Source: Streptosporangiaceae bacterium
GTDB lineage: Bacteria; Actinomycetota; Actinomycetes; Streptosporangiales; Streptosporangiaceae
Direction: 5' to 3'
NCBI GenBank assembly: GCA_030045175.1
Contig: JASIBM010000609.1
Span: 1-5,350 of the forward strand
Length of the DNA: 5,350 bases
Of this stretch, positions 1 through 5,350 are shown one piece after another (position 1 is the stretch's first letter; each line of letters starts with the position of its first letter). The position numbers and the translations under genes are program-made. A model generated the notes under the pieces. That model worked only from the letters and a program-made list of their open reading frames with translations, was not told the origin of the DNA and ran no database searches.

Positions 1-2
1 GC

Positions 3-389
3 TACACGGCGACGATCCACTCCGGCGCGGGTGACGTGGCCGCGAACACGGTAGGCGCCTTGGTCGCGGCCTTGACGGCGACGCTGATTGTCCGGCGGAC
101 CACCGTGCCGGGGTTCGCGCTCATCAGCGCGGCCCTGCTGCCGCTCGTGCCCGGCTTGTCGCTCTACAACGGCTTGATTGAGGTCGTGGGCACCACCCCG
201 GGAAGCGCTGACACGACGAAGGGTGCCCATACTCTCCTCCTCGCGCTTGCCGTCGCGCTGGGCATCGCGGCCGGGGCCAGCCTCGGCACGTTCCTCGGGC
301 GACCCATCGCCGACCAGACGCGCCGCATCCGCGCGCGTGTCCGGCTTCCCCGGCCCCATGGAACCGGCCAGGGCCAGGCGCCGGGCTGA
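3..389 (+). CDS. ThrE-family threonine/serine exporter, C-terminal part (5' end outside window)
   Basis: This is an open frame running in from the window edge, with 128 residues visible before a TGA at 387-389. It is hydrophobic, with about three membrane segments at fragment residues 16-31, 38-55 and 76-98, and a short basic, glycine/proline-rich cytoplasmic tail. The segment between the first two helices and the LLPLVPGLSLYNG stretch resemble the ThrE_2 (DUF3815/YjjB-like) half of threonine/serine exporters, where a PLVPG-type motif is typical. Family members export L-threonine and L-serine across the inner membrane, probably driven by the proton gradient; the substrate here is inferred from family only. 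A GTG at 36 lies inside the domain, so it is not the true start. The gene ends 24 bases from the stop of the convergent methyltransferase. The family call is fairly secure. Whether this is a full-length fused ThrE or only the small ThrE_2-type subunit cannot be told from the fragment. Confidence 0.75.
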   Translation, partial: YTATIHSGAGDVAANTVGALVAALTATLIVRRTTVPGFALISAALLPLVPGLSLYNGLIEVVGTTPGSADTTKGAHTLLLALAVALGIAAGASLGTFLGRPIADQTRRIRARVRLPRPHGTGQGQAPG

Positions 390-394
390 TTGAA

Positions 395-413
395 CCAGCG
401 ACGTCCGGGCTGG
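395..413. terminator. Small inverted repeat between convergent genes, possible weak bidirectional terminator
   Basis: CCAGC at 395-399 pairs perfectly with GCTGG at 409-413 around a nine-base loop. The repeat fills the 24-base gap between the two convergent stop codons. The stem is only five base pairs and no T-run follows on either strand, so a terminator role rests mainly on its position. It could be chance in GC-rich DNA. Confidence 0.25.
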
Positions 414-1211
414 CTACGGCTTGCGGGCTACGCCACACCAGACGCCGATCTCCTCACTCGCGCGATCTGCGGGATGCCACTGCGACGGCTGCACCAGGCC
501 AGGTTCCACAAGCTCCAGGTCAGCGAAGAAACGGGCGACCTCAGCTTGCCCTCGCATCGTGCCCCTGGTCGACCCGATCCGCGCGTTGACGCGCCTGGCC
601 ATCTCGGCCACAGCGGCCGGCCGGATGTCGCCGGCCGGGTGGCTCAGCGCCAGGTAGCTTCCGGGCGGCACGGCGGCCATGAGGGTCGCGACGATCCCGT
701 AAGGATCGTCCTCATCGGGAATCAGATGCAAGATCGCGAGCATCGTGACCGCTACCGGGCGGCTGAAATCCAGCGTCCGCGCCGCGTCGTCAAGGATCTT
801 CGCTGTGTCGCGCAGGTCGGCGTCGATGTAGGCGGTCGCGCCTTGCGGTTGACCCGTCAGCAGCGCTCGCGCGTGGGCCAGCACGACCGGGTCATTGTCC
901 ACGTAGACGACCCTGCACTCCGGGGCCACCGACTGCGCGACCTCATGGGTGTTGTTGGCAGCGGGAATGCCGGTGCCGATGTCGAGGAACTGGCGAATAC
1001 CGCACTCGGCAGCCAGGTAGCGCACCGCCCTGGCCAGGAACGCGCGGTTCGCCCTGACATCACGCAAGATGCCGGGGTTCACGGCGATCGCCTGCTCGGC
1101 GGCCGCCCTGTCGACGGCGAAGTTGTCCTTCCCGCCCAGCCAGTAGTTATACACCCGGGCCATGTGCGCCACGCTGGTGTCGAACGGTACCGGACTCTCC
1201 TCGCCTGGCAT
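414..1211 (-). CDS. SAM-dependent methyltransferase, DUF574 family (PF04672)
   Basis: The 265-residue protein is close to the usual length for this actinobacterial family. It opens with the family signature DTSVAHMARVYNYWLGGKDNF (about residues 11-31). The SAM-binding motif I follows as LDIGTGIP (76-83), then the acidic strand-2 motif YVDNDPVVLAH (103-113) and a later acidic DADLRD (130-135). It ends in the family-like WCGVARKP. The fold should bind S-adenosylmethionine in the cytoplasm; the methyl acceptor is unknown for nearly all members, so no substrate is assigned. I chose the ATG at 1209-1211 because GGAGG lies nine bases upstream and the family signature starts soon after it. An in-frame ATG at 1263-1265 would add 18 residues, but those codons have weak third-position GC and only a GGGG before them. 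The gene is transcribed towards the exporter and away from the hydrolase. The family call is strong; the start is likely. Confidence 0.88.
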   Translation of the reverse strand: MPGEESPVPFDTSVAHMARVYNYWLGGKDNFAVDRAAAEQAIAVNPGILRDVRANRAFLARAVRYLAAECGIRQFLDIGTGIPAANNTHEVAQSVAPECRVVYVDNDPVVLAHARALLTGQPQGATAYIDADLRDTAKILDDAARTLDFSRPVAVTMLAILHLIPDEDDPYGIVATLMAAVPPGSYLALSHPAGDIRPAAVAEMARRVNARIGSTRGTMRGQAEVARFFADLELVEPGLVQPSQWHPADRASEEIGVWCGVARKP

Positions 1212-1220
1212 TGCTCCCGG

Positions 1221-1225
1221 CCTCC
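1221..1225 (-). promoter_or_regulatory. Ribosome binding site deciding the methyltransferase start
   Basis: Read on the minus strand this is GGAGG, nine bases before the ATG at 1209-1211. It favours that start over the ATG 54 bases further upstream, placing the extra 18 codons in the 5' leader. Confidence 0.6.
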
Positions 1226-1266
1226 ATTCGACTGACTGTGACCCGCCTTTGATCCGCGACGCCATA

Positions 1267-1272
1267 ACGCTA
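1267..1272 (-). promoter_or_regulatory. Candidate -10 box for the methyltransferase
   Basis: On the minus strand the hexamer is TAGCGT, fitting the actinobacterial TANNNT pattern. Transcription would then start near 1260, giving a leader of about 50 bases that includes the GGAGG. I see no convincing -35 box. If correct, the upstream ATG at 1265 would lie before the transcript start and could not be used. Confidence 0.3.
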
Positions 1273-1321
1273 CCCCACGCCGGGATCGCGGTGATCTGCG
1301 CTAACCGGACCGGCTAGGACC

Positions 1322-1327
1322 TAGGAT
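1322..1327 (+). promoter_or_regulatory. Candidate -10 box (TAGGAT) giving a leaderless hydrolase mRNA
   Basis: TAGGAT fits the actinobacterial -10 pattern TANNNT very well. It ends six bases before the GTG start at 1334, so the transcript would begin at or next to the start codon. No clear -35 box is seen about 18 bases upstream. The same bases include AGGAT, which could instead act as a weak ribosome binding site; the sequence alone does not decide. Confidence 0.35.
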
Positions 1328-1333
1328 CGGCCC

Positions 1334-2182
1334 GTGGCCGTGATCTCCTTGCCTGATGGGCGCACGCTGGCCTACCAGGTACTTGGCGATCGGTCCGGGC
1401 AGCCGGTGATAGCGCTGCACGGTACCCCGGGATCGTGGCGGCAGCTCGCCAGCCTGGACGGCACGGCGCGTGAGCACCACGTCGCCATGATCACGCCGGA
1501 CCGAGCCGGGTACGGCGGATCGGGCCACGACCCGGCGCGGACCATCGCCTCCGGCGCACGCGACCTAGGCGAGCTCATGACGGCGCTCGCGCTGGAGCGC
1601 TGCGCCGTCGTAGGCCTATCAGGCGGCGGGCCGACCGCGCTCGCGGCCGGGGTGATCCTGGCCGACCGGGTCAGCGCGGTGGCGACGATCGGGGGCGTCG
1701 GGCCAATGGTCCCCCGCGAGCCGTCGCTGCCACCTGACCGGCTGCTGACCAGGATGGCCGGCCGCTCAGAGACCGTCACGCGAATGCTGCTCGCCCCGGT
1801 CATCCGAGCCGGCCGGGCGCGGCCCGACCGAGCGCTACGCCGGTTCGCCGCCCTGCTCGCCGAGCCAGACGCCCGCTTGATCGCGCAGGACGCCGCCATC
1901 CGCGACGCGCTACTTGACGACCTGCGCCACGCCTCGCCGGCCTCGGCGCGGGCCATGGCGCGCGATTTCTCGCTGTTCGCCCGCCCGTGGGACATCGACC
2001 TGGCCAGCATGGCCGTTCCCGCCCACATCTGGCACGGCAGCCTGGACCGCAACGTCCCCGTCGCACACGCCCATCTGATCGTGGCCAGGTGCCCGGCTGC
2101 CCGGCTGCACATCGTCGAGGGCGGCGGCCACCTGCTCATGGCCCAGATCGACGACATCATCGCCAGCCTGACCACCACCTGA
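1334..2182 (+). CDS. Alpha/beta hydrolase
   Basis: The 282-residue protein has the standard alpha/beta-hydrolase order. HGTPGS at 29-34 forms the oxyanion-hole region. PDRAGYGGSG at 55-64 is the usual loop after strand 4. The nucleophile elbow is GLSGGGP (94-100) with Ser96, the acid is probably Asp238 in HGSLDRNVP, and the base is His266 in GGGHLLM. All three catalytic positions are therefore present, and residues about 125-220 would form the lid. No signal peptide is seen, so it should act in the cytoplasm. Such enzymes hydrolyse esters, lactones, epoxides or related bonds, and the sequence does not say which. GTG at 1334 is chosen because the first beta-strand (ISLPDGRTLAYQVLG) begins immediately after it. 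It lies upstream of the importer operon on the same strand, but the 115-base gap with its own promoter suggests separate regulation. The fold is certain; the substrate is unknown. Confidence 0.9.
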   Translation: MAVISLPDGRTLAYQVLGDRSGQPVIALHGTPGSWRQLASLDGTAREHHVAMITPDRAGYGGSGHDPARTIASGARDLGELMTALALERCAVVGLSGGGPTALAAGVILADRVSAVATIGGVGPMVPREPSLPPDRLLTRMAGRSETVTRMLLAPVIRAGRARPDRALRRFAALLAEPDARLIAQDAAIRDALLDDLRHASPASARAMARDFSLFARPWDIDLASMAVPAHIWHGSLDRNVPVAHAHLIVARCPAARLHIVEGGGHLLMAQIDDIIASLTTT

Positions 2183-2223
2183 CCGGCACGACGGGCACGA
2201 TCGCCACAAAGCGCATCTTCCTC

Positions 2224-2253
2224 TTGACAGCGGCCGAACCCCGCTGACAGCAT
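2224..2253 (+). promoter_or_regulatory. Promoter of the sugar-importer operon
   Basis: A perfect TTGACA -35 box (2224-2229) is followed after 18 bases by CAGCAT (2248-2253). The latter keeps the A at position 2 and T at position 6 of the TANNNT -10 pattern but lacks the first T. Transcription would start near 2260, leaving a leader of about 38 bases before the ATG at 2298. The -35 is convincing; the -10 is weak, which would suit a regulated promoter. Confidence 0.5.
2225..2251 (+). repeat. TGACAGC direct repeat, 20-base period, enclosing an inverted repeat
   Basis: TGACAGC occurs at 2225-2231 and again at 2245-2251, two helical turns apart. The copies overlap the -35 box and the start of the -10 region. 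Between and partly within them, CAGCGG (2228-2233) pairs with CCGCTG (2241-2246) around a seven-base loop. The arrangement could bind a second regulator, or the hairpin could weakly terminate hydrolase transcription, though no T-run follows. Chance is possible. Confidence 0.35.
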
Positions 2254-2261
2254 GCGCTGAA

Positions 2262-2279
2262 AGCGTTTGCGCAATCGTT
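2262..2279. promoter_or_regulatory. Candidate LacI-family operator
   Basis: This 18-base imperfect palindrome is centred on CG at 2270/2271 and has 7 of 9 symmetric base pairs matched, with core TTGCGCAA. CG-centred even palindromes of this kind are the hallmark of LacI-family operators. An overlapping site at 2258-2271 also matches the CRE-like pattern TGWAANCGNTNWCA at all but two specified positions. The site lies at the predicted transcript start, between the promoter and the Shine-Dalgarno sequence, where a bound repressor would block transcription. It fits sugar-induced control of the importer. The regulator gene is not in the window. Confidence 0.55.
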
Positions 2280-2284
2280 CCCAT

Positions 2285-2290
2285 AGGAGA
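2285..2290 (+). promoter_or_regulatory. Ribosome binding site deciding the binding-protein start
   Basis: AGGAGA lies seven bases before the ATG at 2298, a good distance, but only one base before the other in-frame ATG at 2292. The start should therefore be 2298. Confidence 0.7.
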
Positions 2291-2297
2291 GATGCTG

Positions 2298-3620
2298 ATG
2301 GCAAGGATACGGAAAAAGGGGACGGCGGCCCTCGGCCTCGCGGTGGCCGGCGCGCTGGCCCTGAGCGCCTGCGGCTCGTCGTCCGCCCAGGCCGGCGGCT
2401 CGGGCAAGGTCACGCTCACTTTCTGGGAGAACTACGGCACGCAGCTCAGCCTGCTGAACGCGGCCAAGAACCTGATCGGCGCGTACGAGAAGCTCCACCC
2501 GGACATCACCATCAAGATGGTGAGTCAGCCAGCGAACAACTACTTCTCCCTGCTTCAGGCCTCGGCGATCTCTCACACCGGCCCTGACCTGGCGGTCATG
2601 TGGACCGGCCTGTACCTTCCTCCGTACGCTCAGATCCTTGCTAACGTCCGGCCCTACATAAAGCAGTCCACGTTCGCGAACATCGAGGGCCTGCAGTGGG
2701 GCGCCCAGGACTTCAACTCCAGCAAGCAGATCCTGGCCATGCCGGTCGACGCCCAGTTCTACATGGGCTTTTACAATAAGAAGGACTTCGCCAAGGCGGG
2801 GATCAGCCAGGCGCCGCAAGACTGGTCACAGCTCTTCACCGATTGCTCGAAGCTGCGCAAGGTCGGGGTGACCCCGATCGTCTACGGCAACGCGAGCGCT
2901 GCCTACTCCGGTGAGTTCAACCCCTGGTACGACTTCAGCTACATGATGATCGGCGCGCTCAAGCCGTCGCAGTGGCAGGACCTGTACAGCGGCTCGATCC
3001 CGTGGACGTCGCCGGTCGTCGCCGCGCAGGTGAACGAGTGGCACCAGCTCTACGTCAAGGGCTGCGTCAACTCCGACGCGCTCACCGACACGAACAACGT
3101 CGGGCAGTTCGTCTCCGGCCAGGCCGCCATGGTGACCGGCGACGGCAGCTGGGACGTGGGCCAGTACACCCAGCAGATGGGCTCCAACGTCGGCGCGTTC
3201 GTCCCGCCGTACTCGACCACGCCGCAGCACGGGGTCGTCTACTTCCCAGGCGACGCCATCTCGGTCATGCAGGAGTCGCCGTACAAGCAGCAGGCCGCCG
3301 ACTTCCTCGCCTTCATGGACTCCCCGGCAGGCGCGGTCCAGATCGCCAAGGCCGGCCTGATCCCGGACATCACGCACTTCGTCTCCACGAACGCGCTCAA
3401 CCAGCAGATGCTCGACTTCGTCCAGAAGGACGGCTACACCGTCTACCCGATGCTTGACAACGTCACCCAGCCCGACATCGTGAACGTCGGATACCAGGTC
3501 CTGCCCGCCGCCCTGGTCGGCCAGGCTAGCGTCTCGAGCGCCCTGGCCGCGCTCGCGGCCAAGCACAACGAGTTGCCAGCCCAGCAGCGCAGCACGTACG
3601 CCGCGTACTTCGGCGGCTGA
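2298..3620 (+). CDS. Extracellular sugar-type substrate-binding lipoprotein of an ABC importer (COG1653)
   Basis: The 440-residue protein is of normal length for family 1 solute-binding proteins. It starts with a lipoprotein signal: basic MARIRKKG, a hydrophobic core, and the lipobox LSAC with Cys25 as the lipidated residue. A Ser/Gly/Ala linker follows. The mature part begins with the typical strand VTLTFWENYG, then a helix ending in YEKLHPDITIKMV. It continues with PVDAQFYMGFYNKKDFAKAGI, LRKVGVTPIVYGN and the C-lobe motif GQAAMVTGDGSWDV, and closes with a C-terminal helical region. The only other cysteines are Cys183 and Cys256, possibly a disulfide. It should sit on the outer face of the membrane and deliver an oligosaccharide or similar solute to the two permeases; the ligand cannot be named. 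It is first in the operon, behind the LacI-like operator. Its stop overlaps the next start by one base. An ATG at 2292 is rejected on ribosome-binding-site spacing. Confidence 0.92.
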   Translation: MARIRKKGTAALGLAVAGALALSACGSSSAQAGGSGKVTLTFWENYGTQLSLLNAAKNLIGAYEKLHPDITIKMVSQPANNYFSLLQASAISHTGPDLAVMWTGLYLPPYAQILANVRPYIKQSTFANIEGLQWGAQDFNSSKQILAMPVDAQFYMGFYNKKDFAKAGISQAPQDWSQLFTDCSKLRKVGVTPIVYGNASAAYSGEFNPWYDFSYMMIGALKPSQWQDLYSGSIPWTSPVVAAQVNEWHQLYVKGCVNSDALTDTNNVGQFVSGQAAMVTGDGSWDVGQYTQQMGSNVGAFVPPYSTTPQHGVVYFPGDAISVMQESPYKQQAADFLAFMDSPAGAVQIAKAGLIPDITHFVSTNALNQQMLDFVQKDGYTVYPMLDNVTQPDIVNVGYQVLPAALVGQASVSSALAALAAKHNELPAQQRSTYAAYFGG

Positions 3621-4501
3621 TGAACGGCCGACTCAAGACAGCCCCGGCCGGCAGCACGACTGCCGGCTGGGCGCTGTCCCTGCCAGCCCTGATCGCCGTC
3701 GCGGCGCTGCTCATCATCCCGATCGGCCAGGCCGTCTACTACAGCATGACCAACTGGAACGGCCTTACCAGCACCTGGGTCGGGCCAAGCGCGTACACCA
3801 CGCTGTTCTCCGATCCGACCTTCCTGCGGGTACTCGAGAACAACGGCCTGCTGCTGCTCGCCATGCCCGTGGCCATCGCCGTGCCGCTGGCGATCGCGTT
3901 CCTGCTGCACGAGCAGATCTGGGGATGGAAGTTCTTCCGGTCGGCCGTGTTCTTGCCGACCGCCATCTCCTGGGTCGTGATCGGCCTCGTGGCCGTGCGC
4001 TTCTACGCGCTGAACGGCATACTCAACGGCCTTTTCTCCGATGTCGGCCTCGGCTTCATCAAGACCAACATGCTAGGGAACACGCACCAGGCGCTGGCCG
4101 CGCTCGCGATCACGCTGGTGTGGTCGCAGTGCGGGACCAACACGATCATCTTCATCACCGGCATGGCCGCGCTCGACCCGACGCTGGCCGAGGCCGCGCG
4201 CGTCGACGGCGCTGGCACGCTGCGGATCTACTGGAGCATCATCATGCCGCAGATGATGCGCTTCATTCAGTTCGCCTTCATCATCACGGTGCTCACCGCG
4301 TTCACCGCGATCTTCAGCCTCATCTTCGTGATGACCGGCGGCGGCCCAGACTACGGCTCGACCACGCTCGAGTTCTACGTGTACCAGCAGGCATTCAGCC
4401 AGAGCGCCTTCGGCACCGGCGCGTTGCTCGGCGTGCTGCTGTTCGTCCTGGTCGCGGGCATCAGCGTGATCCAGGTCCGGCTGCTGCGGGCCAAGGTCTG
4501 A
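3620..4501 (+). CDS. Sugar ABC transporter permease, MalF/UgpA type (COG1175)
   Basis: The 293-residue protein has six predicted membrane helices, at about residues 17-40, 76-96, 108-128, 157-181, 215-239 and 264-288. The first loop carries the MTNWNGL...VGPSAYTTLF pattern typical of this subunit. The cytoplasmic EAA loop, which docks on the ATPase, is present as EAARVDGAG beginning at Glu191 and ending near the conserved IIMP at 207-210. It is followed by the family-typical MTGGGPDYGSTTLEFYVYQQAF. It forms the membrane channel together with the next gene product. The ATG at 3620 shares its A with the TGA of the binding-protein gene. Only a weak GGCGG precedes it, so translation probably depends on coupling to the upstream gene. 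Lacking a large periplasmic insert, it resembles UgpA-type subunits more than enterobacterial MalF. The solute is not determinable. Confidence 0.93.
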   Translation: MNGRLKTAPAGSTTAGWALSLPALIAVAALLIIPIGQAVYYSMTNWNGLTSTWVGPSAYTTLFSDPTFLRVLENNGLLLLAMPVAIAVPLAIAFLLHEQIWGWKFFRSAVFLPTAISWVVIGLVAVRFYALNGILNGLFSDVGLGFIKTNMLGNTHQALAALAITLVWSQCGTNTIIFITGMAALDPTLAEAARVDGAGTLRIYWSIIMPQMMRFIQFAFIITVLTAFTAIFSLIFVMTGGGPDYGSTTLEFYVYQQAFSQSAFGTGALLGVLLFVLVAGISVIQVRLLRAKV

Positions 4502-4506
4502 AGGAG
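4501..4506 (+). promoter_or_regulatory. Ribosome binding site of the second permease
   Basis: AAGGAG lies five bases before the GTG at 4512 and shares its first A with the TGA of the preceding gene. It fixes this otherwise ambiguous GTG start. Confidence 0.75.
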
Positions 4507-4511
4507 CGAGC

Positions 4512-5350
4512 GTGACCACCCTGGGACTCACCAAGGCCCGCAGGCCCGCAAGCTCGCAGGCGGCCGGCACCGGGCGAGGCGAGCCTTCGCCGCGCCGGGC
4601 TCTTCGGCGCCGGCTCCGGCCGAGCCGGGTGATCGGGTTCGCCATCATGGTCGTCGTCGCGGTCGTGATGCTCTACCCGTTCCTTTTCATGGTGCTGACC
4701 TCGTTCAGGTCACAGGCGCAGTACCAGCTAGGGGCCGGCTTCTCGATGTCGAGCTGGCACATCCTGTTCTCCAGCCAGCCAATCCTGCGCGAGCTGCTGA
4801 ACTCGATCATCGTGGCCTCGTGCGCCGTCGCCATCATCGTCGTGATCAGCACCGCGGCGGGTTTCGCGTTCGCGAAGATCCGCTACAGAGCCAGGGGCCT
4901 TGTCTTCATCACGGTCGTCGCGTGCATGTTCATCCCGCTGCCCTCGATCGTCATTCCCGAGTACATCAACGTGAGCAAGCTCGGGATACTGGACACCTAC
5001 TGGGGCGCGGTGATCGTCTACGCGGCGCTCGGGATACCGTTCTCGATCTTCTTGATGACCACGTACTTCCGCAGCGTGCCCGACGACCTCATCGAGGCCG
5101 CTTCGATCGACGGCGTCTCGAACCTGAACATGTGGTGGCGGCTCGGCGTGCCGCTGGCCAGGCCAGCGATGTTCACGGTCGCGGTGCTCCAGTTCATCCA
5201 GATCTGGAACGACCTGCTGGTCGGGCTGCTGTTCCTGCAGAACACGAACGAGCGCACCGTCACTGTCGGCATCGCGCTGCTGTCTTCCGGCCGCGTGACC
5301 AGCGTCCCCGCGCTGATGGCCGGGTCGGTGCTGAGCGTGATACCGCCGCT
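4512..5350 (+). CDS. Sugar ABC transporter permease, MalG/UgpE type (COG0395), 3' end outside window
   Basis: The frame is open from GTG 4512 to the window edge, giving 279 residues without a stop. Family members are usually about 270-310 residues, so only a short tail is probably missing. Membrane helices lie at about residues 40-63, 98-120, 130-149, 165-184 and 218-240, with a sixth beginning near 265. The first helix ends in the family-like YPFLFMVLTSFRS. The EAA loop reads EAASIDGVSN from Glu195, continuing to GVPLARPA. The conserved QFIQIWNDLLVGLLF follows at 227-241, and ERTVTVGIALLSS precedes the last helix. It pairs with the upstream permease. The start is supported by AAGGAG. The 39 residues before the first helix are unusually basic, with ten arginines and one lysine; this is expected for a cytoplasmic tail but longer than in many homologues. 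The downstream continuation is unknown. Confidence 0.92.
   Translation, partial: MTTLGLTKARRPASSQAAGTGRGEPSPRRALRRRLRPSRVIGFAIMVVVAVVMLYPFLFMVLTSFRSQAQYQLGAGFSMSSWHILFSSQPILRELLNSIIVASCAVAIIVVISTAAGFAFAKIRYRARGLVFITVVACMFIPLPSIVIPEYINVSKLGILDTYWGAVIVYAALGIPFSIFLMTTYFRSVPDDLIEAASIDGVSNLNMWWRLGVPLARPAMFTVAVLQFIQIWNDLLVGLLFLQNTNERTVTVGIALLSSGRVTSVPALMAGSVLSVIPP

Noticed and set aside
390..1235. A long plus-strand open frame of 281 codons opposite the methyltransferase
   Set aside because: It is antisense to a gene with clear family motifs, its product is Arg/Gly/Asp/His-rich low-complexity sequence, and such frames are expected opposite GC-rich genes.
2185..2200. GGCACGA repeated at 2185-2191 and 2194-2200 just after the hydrolase stop
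   Set aside because: It is a short tandem-like duplication without pairing potential or a terminator tail; probably chance.
2292..2297. ATG at 2292 as start of the binding protein
   Set aside because: It lies one base after AGGAGA, too close for initiation; the ATG at 2298 has proper spacing and leaves a standard signal peptide.
1372..2304. A 310-codon minus-strand open frame opposite the hydrolase
   Set aside because: It mirrors the hydrolase, whose catalytic Ser, Asp and His are all in place; the product is Ser/Arg/Ala-rich with no recognisable domain.
2826..3566. A 246-codon minus-strand open frame opposite the binding protein, with similar shorter ones elsewhere
   Set aside because: The product is Val/Asp/Arg/Gly-rich low complexity, typical of antisense frames in high-GC DNA, while the plus strand encodes an obvious binding protein.
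4537..4625. GC-rich, repeat-like stretch at the start of the second permease gene
   Set aside because: It is explained by codons for the Arg/Ala/Pro-rich cytoplasmic tail; the frame stays open and no regular repeat unit is maintained.

Overview
The window looks like chromosomal DNA from a high-GC actinomycete. The coding strands have strongly GC-rich third codon positions, GTG starts occur, and one gene belongs to a SAM-methyltransferase family (DUF574/PF04672) known mainly from Streptomyces-like actinobacteria. I cannot name the genus. I see no RNA gene, insertion sequence, phage gene or CRISPR array.

Layout. (1) Positions 3-389, + strand: the C-terminal end of a ThrE-type threonine/serine exporter that begins outside the window. 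(2) Positions 414-1211, - strand: a complete DUF574-type SAM-dependent methyltransferase, convergent with gene 1 and separated from it by 24 bases. (3) Positions 1334-2182, + strand: a complete alpha/beta hydrolase, divergent from the methyltransferase across a 122-base gap. (4) Positions 2298-5350, + strand: the first three genes of a carbohydrate-type ABC importer, namely a lipoprotein substrate-binding protein, a MalF/UgpA-type permease and a MalG/UgpE-type permease cut by the window edge. The 115-base gap before this operon holds a TTGACA -35 box, a candidate -10, a LacI-family-like CG-centred imperfect palindrome where the transcript should start, and a Shine-Dalgarno sequence.

How the genes work together. 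The three importer genes form one transcription unit: the binding protein and first permease overlap by one base (TGATG), and the second permease follows ten bases after the first with its own AAGGAG. The binding protein should capture an oligosaccharide or similar solute outside the membrane and pass it to the permease heterodimer. No ATPase gene is visible. Many actinomycete sugar importers of this type share a distant MsiK-like ATPase, but one could also lie downstream. The operator suggests induction by the imported sugar through a LacI-type regulator not present here. The exporter, methyltransferase and hydrolase show no clear functional link to the importer.

Overall this is an ordinary metabolic and transport region. 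The most informative non-coding signals are in the importer promoter. I found no evidence of an undescribed system.
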